Shown piece by piece: positions 55,617-64,000 of a stretch of 64,000 nucleotides of DNA. The translations under genes were made by a program, and so were the position numbers. The stretch spans positions 5,649,862 through 5,713,861 of the forward strand of contig NW_020313168.1 in NCBI RefSeq assembly GCF_003265705.1, read 5' to 3'. Within the stretch, counting starts at the first letter, position 1. The number at the start of each line of letters is the position of its first letter. Source of the DNA: Callorhinus ursinus. Taxonomy: Eukaryota; Chordata; Mammalia; Carnivora; Otariidae. The notes under the pieces were generated by a model. The model had not been told where the DNA came from. It searched no databases and saw only the letters and a list, made by a program, of their open reading frames with translations.

Positions 55617-58259
55617 TCTCTTCCGCCTGTATAATGACAGCAATAACTGACATAAGACGTTCCCCAGCCCGGGTCCCTGCCGGTCAGAGCTCTAGCATTC
55701 CCACTGCCCAGGGGTGGAAACCGAGGCTCAGACAGCTTCAGTGGTATTCCAAGGCCACCCAGCCTGCAAACGGCGGGATCCAGGGCCCCCAATTCCTCTT
55801 GCCCTCCCTGGAGTGACTAGATGCCTTGCAGGCCTGCACCCTGCCCCGGGAGGCCCCACCTCACATCATGGAGGACTATGGGCTTTGAGCTTGTGCTCAT
55901 GCCAGGTGTCCTAAGCTGATCTCGTGGAGGGCAGGGCAAGGCTTATTCTGCCTTTGACTTTCAGATCCCAGTGGGCCTGGGTCAGCTCTCCCCCAACAGG
56001 GGGCCGCCCCTTGAGGGCCTGGCTCTACCCTCCCGCCCAGTCTCTGTCGTGGCCTAATTGCCCTTTAAGGAAGGTGGTGTGGCCAAGGGGAGAGGGGGTC
56101 CTCCCAAGATCTGGGGCCTGCAGGGGGGAGGAGGGAGCTGGCCGCACCCAGCTAGGCTCTGCAATGACTGCCTGGCCCATCACTGGTGGGGTCCCCTGCC
56201 CTACCCCCTACCCTGCCTGCTCCAGAGTTGAGTTTTCGGGGTCCCTGAGCAGATCATCCTTCCAGAAGTTAGTCTGGAGCTATATTACAAGCCTCTCCTG
56301 CTCACACACACACACACATACACTGTGCCACCTCCCCAGGGTTGGGGAAGCCTGTGGAAGGGGGCAGGAAGGCCCTGCCTCCCTCCCTCTAAGGCATGTG
56401 GCTCCCAGGAGGCCATCAGCAGCCCCAAAACATCCACAGGCTGGGGAAGAGCTGCCATCTCAGAGGGGCCTGGGGTAAGGAAGCCCTGAGCCAGCCGGGG
56501 GAAATGACTTTCCTGCAGCCTTGGGGTGTAGGCACCACACCCACATGCTACACAATACAGGTTGCAGACTGGACCTCCCCGGGGCCCATTATACACGCGG
56601 GTATGGGCACTGGAAGGCCGAACCCAGCTCTTACTCACCCTCCCGTGCCCACAGGCTGGGCACAGAGCAGGCACGGGCCCAGCACTTCACCTACGGGATG
56701 GCTATTTCATCTACGCAGCAACCCGGTGGGGGATGACTGCATTACCCCATCTCCCAGATGAGGAGATAGGGATGGGGCACAAGGCTGCAGGGCTTCCTCA
56801 TCCCACAGCCAGCAGTGGGGCGGGGGGCGGGGGGGCGGGGGGGGGGCGCGGACCGGACCAGGGCAGTCCAGACCCGCCTCCATTTAACTTCTTTGTTATC
56901 CTCAGAGGCCATAAGATGGCCGTTAGGGGGCTAGTTATGCACTCAAGAGTGTTTTTGTTTGACTCAACTTGTGTTTAAAAAGTTTTAAAAGTAACTGTCA
57001 ACATTAAAAACAATGAGATTTCATGGAAAATTTAGGATTATGGGCTTACTGGAGGTTGTGGCCACAGGCTGGGCCAGGTACTCAGGACATGCACTCTCCA
57101 GGCAACCCTGGGACTCTCCCGGAAACACACTTCCTCCCATCCCACAGGACCCCTGCTTAGCACATCTGCACCTGCCCACCATAGCCCCTGCCCTTCATGT
57201 TTTCACATCTCCTGGCCCCTCGGCTGCTCTATCACCCAAAGAAATCGGGGCCCAGGAGACAGGCACCCCTTCCTCACTGTCCCCCAGCTCTCTCTCTTCT
57301 CTCAGCCCCCAGCATGGAGAGAGACTCTCAGCCTTCATTTCCAGCTCTGTCAGATCCTGGGGCTCAGGGTGTGGCCAGGCTGTGCTGGGGAGGGAAGGAG
57401 CCTAGCCGGGCTTTCAGAAGCCATCGGAAGTCCCTGCACCACAGCCAGAGGGCCACCAGTTGCTGAGTGGGAAAGGGGGCAAGCGCTGGAAGAGGCTGCA
57501 GCGGTGGGCATAGCTCCCAGGGCTGCTGAATGAGGTCAGGAGAGCTTCCTGGAGGAAGGGTGTCCTGAGCTGACTTTGAAGGGAGGGCAGGCATGTACTT
57601 GGCCAAAAAGAGAGTCAGGGACTCCCCAGACCTCAGCAAACATGTGCTTGGCCAAGGGGGGAGTCAGCACCTCCCCAGGCCCCAGATGGCCTTGTGGCAC
57701 TGCACACAGCAGGCCAGGCCTCGGCAAACATGGAGAGCCTTTGCCTGTAGGTGGCTGTTGCCCCCCACTTCTTTGCAAACCCCAGTGGGCCCAGCCCATA
57801 GGCCCGCCAGCCACTGCCGAGCCTTTGCCCACTTCTCCCGAACACCCACCCAACCCTCAGGCCTCTCTCCCTGCTGCCCTCCTTTAGCGCCAAGGTCTCA
57901 GGGCCAAGAGCCCTGTCCGGCTCCACTGCCCCGCTGCCCCAGCTGCCCCCCGGGGCACACCCTGGCAGCCCAGGCATGTGCCCTGGGCAGGATGGGGCCA
58001 AGGTCAGCCAACCTTTAGGAAGGGAAGAGCTGACGAAATAAAAGCCACCCGGGCCTCCCAAAAGGGTCCCCTGATTTGCCGGCCAGGCTGGGTGGGCACT
58101 CACTTTCCCCTCCTCGCCTCCGAGGTCCCAGAATGGACGCCCAGCTCCAGCGGTCAGGGACACTGGAGGGGCGGGCGGGGTGCAGCCCGGCGACCCCCTG
58201 ACTGCCGCCGGCCCGCGCCCAAGCCCCTGGCGCCTGCCGCGGTCGGAGGCCAGACCTAC
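55617..58259 (-). other. ITGB4: ITGB4 intron 1
   Basis: Intron between the non-coding first exon and the signal-peptide exon. It is GC-rich unique sequence with one MIR-like fragment near 55700-55795 (ATTCCAAGGCCACCCAGC), a G-run at 56816-56849 and no CanSINE. A related unit, CATGT(A/G)CTTGGCCAA, repeats at about 57590-57605 and 57640-57655. Confidence 0.75.
56816..56849 (+). repeat. G-rich run
   Basis: Runs of four to ten G broken by single C (GGGGCGGGGGGCGGGGGGGC and on). Has the pattern for a G-quadruplex on the plus strand (non-template strand for a leftward gene would be the C-rich one). Confidence 0.7.
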
Positions 58260-58385
58260 CTTGGCGCGCACTCGCGCCCTCCCCGCGCTGGGCTCCGCTC
58301 GGCCGCTCCGGCTGCAGCGCGCGGGCGAGCCGGGACTGTCCGGAGGGCGGCTGGCAGGGAGGGCGGGCGGCGGGCGGCGGGCGGC
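58260..58385 (-). other. ITGB4: ITGB4 exon 1 (non-coding)
   Basis: GC-rich 5' UTR exon resembling human ITGB4 exon 1 (GGACAGTCCCGGCTCGCCCG, then a GCGCGCTGCAGCC part). It ends CGCGCCAAG before donor GTAGGT (58259-58254). The upstream end is estimated from the TATA-like box at 58405-58410. The first intron then runs 2.6 kb to the exon with the start codon. Confidence 0.75.
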
Positions 58386-58404
58386 GGCCGCGGGGAGGGG
58401 ACCG

Positions 58405-58410
58405 CTTTAT
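58405..58410 (-). promoter_or_regulatory. ITGB4: TATA-like box, ITGB4
   Basis: Minus strand reads CCCATAAAGCGG. It is placed about 25-30 bases before a plausible start near 58380. Confidence 0.5.
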
Positions 58411-58442
58411 GGGGCGGGCGGCAGGTGGGAAGGAGGCGCTGG

Positions 58443-58449
58443 TGAGTCA
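58443..58449. promoter_or_regulatory. ITGB4: AP-1 site
   Basis: Exact TGAGTCA, about 33 bases upstream of the TATA-like box on the gene's strand. Confidence 0.65.
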
Positions 58450-58458
58450 GGCCGGCTG

Positions 58459-58464
58459 CATTCC
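58459..58464 (-). promoter_or_regulatory. ITGB4: TEAD-type motif
   Basis: CATTCC on plus (GGAATG on minus), nine bases from the AP-1 site. Confidence 0.5.
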
Positions 58465-59429
58465 TGCGCGCGGCGCGCACCTGTCGAGACAGGAGCCGGG
58501 GCGCCGCCGCCGCCGCCGCCGGGCCCGCCCCCCGGAAAAGGCTGCGGCTCCCTCGGCGCCCGGCCCCTGCGCCCCAACTGATGGCGGCGGGGGAGGAGCC
58601 TCTCCCCTCTCTCCAGTCCAGCCCCGGGCGCCGCGCCTCCCCAGCCCTCCAGGCTGCAGACTCGACTCGGGCGTCCGGCAGCCTCGGGGCCGGGGGTGGC
58701 CTGTTAGCCCCCGGCTCCGACCGCCGCCCTCCCACCTCCGGACGCTAGGCTGTGAGCAGCCCCGCTGCCCCGACGGCCAAACCCGCAATCGACCACGCGC
58801 ATGCCTTCCGTCCTGTGCCGGCGCAAGGCGCGGGCCCAGGGATGCCCCAGCTCGATCTGTCATTCCTTGGGTCCGCTCAGCCTCCCCTTCCCCCCGCCTG
58901 CACTTGTGTCCAGAGGGAGATCCCAGTAAGGACTGCTTCCCTGAGTGTCCTCAGGCAAGGTACTTAAACCTCCTTAAAATGTAATACCCACTAAGTGGCC
59001 AGCACCGACCTGACATGGAGTAGGCACTCAAATTGTTATAGTTGTTCTTGACAAGCTGGTTCACAAATCTGACCCCTGCGGTCCTCTGCGTGCAGTCTTT
59101 CAAGTGCCACACGTGTTCAAGCTGCAGCCTCTCAAGTTGCTCGATGACCCCAACCTGGTCTCCTTCTCTCGCCCCACCTGCCAACAGTGCCAGACTAGCA
59201 GCCCAGCCCCTCTGCCGAAACCATGCAGCTTCCGGCCACCGTGCTTTTGCTGGAGGCTGGGCCCTCTGCTCAGGATGTCTCCATTCTCCCACACCCCTGC
59301 CCCCAACCAGCCTGGTTTATCCTTCTTTCACTTGACAGCATTGCGTTGATGTCACATGCTCCAGAGAGCCTCTTGACCTCCCTGCACCTTTGGTTGGATT
59401 ATGTGTCCCTGTAGCCACCCTGCCCCCAG

Positions 59430-59610
59430 GGCATGGCTTTTTCTTCTCATTTGCTATATTGGTTTGAAATGATCTGTTTAGGGGTTTCTGTTCCCCACTA
59501 GACTGTGAGCCCCGGGGATGGATGCTCTCTAGCACATCCTTTAATTTCCAGCACCTAGCACAGTGCCTGTCACATAGCAGGTGCTCAGTGAAAGCATGGC
59601 TGAACCAAAT
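59430..59610 (+). repeat. L2 LINE 3' end fragment
   Basis: CCCACTAGACTGTGAGCCCC, CCAGCACCTAGCACAGTGCC and CATAGCAGGTGCTCAGTGAA: L2 3' end in sense. Confidence 0.75.
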
Positions 59611-59773
59611 GCGACTGCCACAAAGCCTCCCAGCGTCTGCAAGCAGGCTTGTGCACTGCCAACTCTCAGACTGATCATGGGGGCAGGTGGGACCAGATGT
59701 GGCAGTGCCATGGATACGTGAGTGCTCCCTGCAACTGTGTGAGCCACAGTCTCCCTTGCTGGCCTAACCAGTG

Positions 59774-60085
59774 GTCTTTTTTTTTTTTTTTTTAAGATCT
59801 TATTTGGGGCACCTGGGTGGCTCAGTTGGTAAAGTGTCTGCCTTCGGCTCAGGTCATGATCCCGGGGTCCTGGGATCGAGCCCCATGTCCCCCCTACTCA
59901 GCGGGGAGTCTGCTTCTTCCTCTCCCTCTGCCTGCCACTCCCCCTGCTCTCTCTCTCCCTGACAAATAAATAAAATTAAAAATAAATAAATAAAGTAAGC
60001 TCTATGCCCAACGTAGGGCTTAAACTCATGGCCTATGAGATCAGGAGTCCCATGCTCTCCCGACAGAGCCAGCCAAGCACCCTCT
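59774..60085 (-). repeat. Short CanSINE, interrupted
   Basis: Reversed short element whose tail is at 59774-59790 and body at 59990-60085 (AGCTCTATGCCCAACGTAGG). A full plus-strand copy lies between. Confidence 0.85.
59793..59985 (+). repeat. CanSINE, nested
   Basis: GGGGCACCTGGGTGGCTCAG head to GACAAATAAATAAAAT, inserted in the reversed short element. Confidence 0.92.
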
Positions 60086-60104
60086 GCTTAACGACGGGTC
60101 TCCA

Positions 60105-60300
60105 GGGTGCCTGGGTGGCTCAGTTGGTTAAGCGACTGCCTTCGGCTCAGGTCATGATCCTGGAGTCCTGGGATCGAGTCCTACATCGGGCTCCCTGCTC
60201 GACGGGGAGTCTGCTTCTCCCTCTGACCCTCTTCCCTCTCGTGCTATCTCTCATTCTCTCTCTCTCAAATAAATAAAATCTTTAAAAAACAAACAAACAA
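60105..60300 (+). repeat. CanSINE
   Basis: Full element with (AAAC)n tail. Duplication AACGACGGGTCTCCA (60090-60104) and AACGATGGGTCTCCA (60301-60315). Confidence 0.95.
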
Positions 60301-60599
60301 AACGATGGGTCTCCAAAGTGGACTGCAGACTCTCTAGGGACATGCCAGATGATCCACTGTTTTGTGTTTGACAATGTACATCACTTATTGTAGGGTGGTA
60401 CGTGTTTCTACAAATAAACAAGGTAAATGATCAATAGTGGATGTGTGATCAGAACAGTCTGGTGACCATTCTAGAGACGCACTGTCAACCACCTCTCTAA
60501 CTGAGATAGACACCCCTCAGGTGGACAGTTGCTAGGCCTGGTCTCTCCCCAGGGCTAGGGGATTGCTCAATAGACCCTTGTTAAATTATTTTTCCCCCA

Positions 60600-60775
60600 G
60601 GGGCACCTGGGTGGCTCAGTCAGTTAAGCATCTGACTTGATTTCAGCTCAGGTCATGATTTCAGGGTCCTAGGATCGAGCCCCACATCGGGCTCCCTGCT
60701 CAGCAGAGAGCTTTGCCTTCTCCCTCTGCCTCTTCCTGGCAGACGCTTAACGACTGAGCCATCCAGGTGCCTCTA
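60600..60775. repeat. CanSINE with inverted head at both ends
   Basis: A plus-strand head and body (60600-60737) joins directly to a reversed head (GGCAGACGCTTAACGACTGA, then GCCATCCAGGTGCC). No A tail lies between, so the two ends can pair as a hairpin. Confidence 0.85.
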
Positions 60776-60859
60776 CCATTGTACACTATTGAATAAATAA
60801 AAAATTATTCATGCAAAAAAATTATTCATGCATAGTATTTGAAAAAAAGAAAAAATGTA

Positions 60860-61560
60860 TTAGCCACCATTAGAGTGGAATATATTAACTATTTACTCTG
60901 AAATTGATAGTTAAAAGAATTCACCCTTTGGGCATTATTGACAGGATTATAAAATGATGCAACTGCTCTAGAACATAGTATGGTGGTCCTCAAAAAATTA
61001 AACACGGGACTACCACGTGTTCCATCAATCCCACTTTTGGGATATATCCAAAATAATTGAAAGTAGGGTGGAGAAGATTTATTTGCACACCATGTTCATA
61101 TAGCAGCACTATTCAAATTTCCAAGGGGTGGGAACAACCCAACGCCCATTGACGGATGGATAAACCAAATGTGGTATTTAGATACTAAAGAATATTATTC
61201 AACCTTAAAAAGGCAGGAAATCTTGCCACATGCAACATAGATGGACATTATGGTAAGTGGAAATAAGCCAATTACAGAAAGACAAATACTGTATGATTCC
61301 ATTTATATGAGGTTTCTAAAGGAGTCAAATTCATTGAGACAAAAAAATAGAATGGTAGTTAACCAGGGGCTGGAGGAGAAAGAAATGGGGAGCTGTTTAA
61401 TAGGTATAGAGTTTCAGTTCTCAAGTTGAAAAGTTCTGGAGACCTGTTGCCCAACAATGTGAATATACTTAACACTGTTGAACTGTATATTTACAAATGA
61501 TTAAAACGGTAATTTTTATGTTATATGTTTTTACCACAAAATCTTTTGGGTTGTTTTGTA
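60860..61560 (+). repeat. L1 LINE 3' end
   Basis: Sense 3' end of an old mammalian L1: GGATGGATAAACCAAATGTG, AATATTATTCAACCTTAAAA, GTATGATTCCATTTATATGA and CCAGGGGCTGGAGG, then the A/T-rich end. Diverged and truncated. Confidence 0.88.
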
Positions 61561-61590
61561 ATAATAGTGATTTTTTAAAAGTTTCTACCT

Positions 61591-61795
61591 CGGGGCGCTT
61601 GGGTGGCTCAGTTGGTTAAGCGTCTGCCTTCTGCTCAGGTCATGATCTCAGGGTCCTGGAATCAAGCCCCATATGGGGCTTCCTGCTCAGTGGGGAGTCT
61701 GCTTTTCCCTCTCCCTCTACCCCTCCCCCTGCTCATGCACGTGCTCTCTCTTTCTCTCTCTCTCTCAAATAAATAAAATCTTAAAAAACAAAAAA
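61591..61795 (+). repeat. CanSINE
   Basis: GGGCGCTTGGGTGGCTCAGT head. Duplication AAAAGTTTCTACCT at 61577-61590 and 61796-61809. Confidence 0.95.
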
Positions 61796-62249
61796 AAAGT
61801 TTCTACCTTGTTTGAGGAAAGCATCAGCATCCTAGAAACTGACTGGAAAGCAAAGCCTTTTGGTGAACGCACTAACCCCTCCAACCTGCTCTTACCTACA
61901 GGTCCTGACCTGAGCCACAGTGTCCAGCAGTGTTCCTGCCCTCCAGCCCTGCCCTGCAGGCAAACCATCCTGCTGCAAACTGGCCGTTTCTCCTCCCGAA
62001 AGGGGTTTTGTGCAATTCAGAGTTTTTCATAAACCGACACTCTTGTTTGTATAGCCTCTAGTCAATGGGAGATTTTTGTAGTAGGAAACGGAGGACCTCC
62101 CTTAAATCCTGAACAGGTTTTCCTAATTCCCAAAGTTTTACATATTTTCCTAATTTACTACTCACTAAATGTGTGAATAGGACTTTACCCACCTTTTATT
62201 AGTCAACATTCTTAAAGTTTTATTTTTTTAAAGATTTTATTTATTTATT

Positions 62250-62442
62250 TTTTTAAAGATTTTATTATTTATTTATTTGACAGAGAGAGACAGAGAGAGA
62301 GGGAACACAAGCAGGGGGAGTGGGAGAGGGAGAAGCAGGCATTCCACGGAGCATGGAGCCAGATGTGGGGCTGAATCCCACGACCCTGGGACCATGACCT
62401 GAGACGAAGGCAGACGCTTAATGCCTGAGCCACCCAGGGGCC
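62250..62442 (-). repeat. CanSINE (stack member)
   Basis: Reversed full element ending GAGCCACCCAGGGGCCCC. Confidence 0.92.
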
Positions 62443-62635
62443 CCAAGATTTTATTTATTTATTTATTTGACAGAGAGAAAGAGAGAGCACAAGCAGGGGA
62501 AGCGGCAGGCAGAGGGAGAGGGAGAAGCAGGCTCTCCGCCGAGCTGGGAGCCCAATGCGGGGCTCGATCCCAAGACTCTGGGATCACAACCTGATCCGAA
62601 GGCAGACGCTTAACCGACTGAGCCACCCAGCACCC
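62443..62635 (-). repeat. CanSINE (stack member)
   Basis: Second reversed full element, directly adjacent, ending GAGCCACCCAGCACCCC. Confidence 0.92.
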
Positions 62636-62706
62636 CTAAAGATTTTATTTTTAAGTAGTCTCTACCCGCAACATGGTGCTTCTGTACCAAGCCAGCCAGA
62701 TGCCCC
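62636..62706 (-). repeat. Short CanSINE, partly deleted
   Basis: Remnant with TAAGTAGTCTCTACCCGCAA and AAGCCAGCCAGATGCCCC. Confidence 0.8.
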
Positions 62707-62725
62707 CTTAAAGTCCTATTTTAGG

Positions 62726-62840
62726 GGTGCCTGGGTGGCTCAGTCAGCTAAGTGACTCTTGGTTTCCACTCAGGTCTTGATCTCAGGGTTGTGAGTTCAT
62801 GTCCCATGCTGGGCATAGAGCCTACTTTAAAAAAAAAAAG
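62726..62840 (+). repeat. Short CanSINE
   Basis: GGGTGCCTGGGTGGCTCAGT head and GGGCATAGAGCCTACTTTAA end. Flanking copies AGTCCTATTTTAG and GGTCCTATTTTAG. Confidence 0.9.
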
Positions 62841-62969
62841 GTCCTATTTTAGCTTTACATTTCAGACCTGTTCAATAAAACACGAAATAATAAAAAATAA
62901 AAGGTAAAATAAAAGTTTCTATAACCCAAAAAGAAGCATTTATCCTGTATTTTGGAGGACTTAGGTTTT

Positions 62970-63090
62970 TTTTTTTTTTTTATTAATTTTTTTAAGTAAG
63001 CTCCACACACACACCCAATGTAGGGCTTGAACTCACAATCCCGAGATCAGGAGTTACATTCTCTACTGACTGAGTCAGGCATATCCTACA
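62970..63090 (-). repeat. Short CanSINE
   Basis: Reversed: TTTAAGTAAGCTCCACACAC, then GGGCTTGAACTCACAATCCC and GAGATCAGGAG. Confidence 0.85.
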
Positions 63091-63149
63091 TTTTTGGAGG
63101 CACATAGTTCATCCCCTGTTGATGAAGGGAACTTTTATTTTTCTTTTTT

Positions 63150-63357
63150 CTTTTTCTTTTCTTTTTTTCTAAACATTTTATTTATTTATTTGAGAGAGAG
63201 AGAATGAGAGACAGAGAGCATGAGAGGGAAGAGGGTCAGAGGGAGAAGCAGACTCCCCGCTGAGCAGGGAGCCCGATGTGGGACTCGATCCCAGGACTCC
63301 AGGATCATGACCTGAGCTGAAGGCAGTCGCTTAACCAACTGAGCCACCCAGGCGCCC
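63150..63357 (-). repeat. CanSINE
   Basis: Reversed full element with CTGAGCAGGGAGCCCGATGT and GAGCCACCCAGGCGCCC. Confidence 0.94.
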
Positions 63358-63717
63358 TATTTTTCTTTTTTAATCAGAAGGATAGCTTCTATTAATGTAG
63401 AAGCAGAAAATCACCATTCTTCAACCTCCAAACTCAGGCAAAGATCAACAAGGAATGCTGACTAAAACCACTCAGTGAAAGTTTGCTGGGAAGTGGGCAG
63501 AGTGACAAAGCATCATCATCCCCTCTAGCTTACTTCTTAATGACAAAGTAAATAATGTATTTTTACAATGGAGAGAGATGGCAGTCATTTCCTTAATAAT
63601 CACTAACAGTGAGGCAGCTGATAACATGTGCCAGCCAATAAAACACACCCAGCACCATCTAGGACCATCTTTGCCAAAAATGTTTCACCTAAATCTAATC
63701 AGGCTTTTATTTATTGG

Positions 63718-63910
63718 GACAACTGGGTGGCTCAGTCAGTTAAGCAGCTGCCTTTGGCTCAGGTCATGGTCCCAGGGTCCCGGGATCGAGCCCCGCATCG
63801 GGCTCCCTGCTCCGCGGGAAGCCTGCTTCTCCCTCTCCCACTCCCCCGCTTGTGTTCCCTCTCTCGCTGTGTCTGTGTCAAATAAATAAATAAAATCTTC
63901 AAAAAAAAAT
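63718..63910 (+). repeat. CanSINE
   Basis: GGACAACTGGGTGGCTCAGT head, body and AAATAAATAAATAAAATC tail. Confidence 0.94.
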
Positions 63911-64000
63911 AGTGTACAATGGTGATGTGATATAAGAGATCTATATTTGGTCATTGTCCATGGTTCCTGGGGCAGCTCTGGAGTGATAAAGGTGAAAGGA

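Larger units (their letters stand above)
58130..58780. promoter_or_regulatory. ITGB4: ITGB4 CpG-island promoter
   Basis: CpG-dense block over ITGB4 exon 1 and its upstream side. It includes GGGCGGG boxes and (GCC)n-like tracts at 58505-58520. Confidence 0.8.
58781..64000. other. Region upstream of ITGB4
   Basis: No gene is supported. It holds an L2-like fragment, about a dozen CanSINEs in several stacks, and a plus-strand L1 3' end. Open frames here come from SINE and L1 sequence. Confidence 0.7.

Overview
This is eukaryotic, mammalian nuclear DNA. It has GT-AG introns, CpG-island promoters, polyadenylation signals and dense interspersed repeats. About 40 copies of the tRNA-Lys-derived carnivore SINE (CanSINE; head like GCCTGGGTGGCTCAGT, then a CT-rich tract, AATAAA and an A tail) point to a carnivoran, probably a caniform. 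The exact species cannot be read from the window. The gene order UNK - H3-3B - GALK1 - ITGB4 is that of human 17q25.1, shown here in reverse orientation.

Layout. (1) 1-5731: AT-rich first intron of UNK (minus strand; the remaining exons lie off the left edge). (2) 5732-6120: first coding exon and CpG-island promoter of UNK. (3) 6.1-9.9 kb: intergenic, two CanSINEs, then the compact H3-3B promoter (five CCAAT boxes, octamer, CRE-like site, TATA). (4) 9.94-13.4 kb: H3-3B (histone H3.3), plus strand, three coding exons and a long 3' UTR. (5) 13.4-21.6 kb: intergenic, with CanSINEs, MIRs and an old reversed L1 3' end. (6) 21.69-27.40 kb: GALK1, plus strand, eight exons. (7) 27.54-58.4 kb: ITGB4, minus strand, meeting GALK1 tail to tail. 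I could trace 39 coding exons plus a non-coding first exon. Summed, they give one uninterrupted frame of 1,831 codons (1,830 residues plus stop). A separate 159-nt cassette exon matching the human beta-4B insertion is also present. (8) 58.4-64 kb: sequence upstream of ITGB4, with stacked CanSINEs and a plus-strand L1 3' end.

The genes do unrelated jobs: UNK is an RNA-binding zinc-finger protein, H3-3B a replication-independent histone, GALK1 the first enzyme of galactose use, and ITGB4 the hemidesmosome laminin receptor subunit. They are neighbours through conserved synteny, not an operon. All exons seen look intact, with no frameshift or premature stop. I found no CRISPR array, phage, toxin, retroviral gene or new multi-gene system. 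The points worth a second look are gene-structure and regulatory details: an acidic repeat expansion in ITGB4, an in-frame intronic minisatellite, a SINE beside a splice donor, CTCF-like sites, repeated ACTACAnnTCCC-type motifs, and SINE pile-ups.
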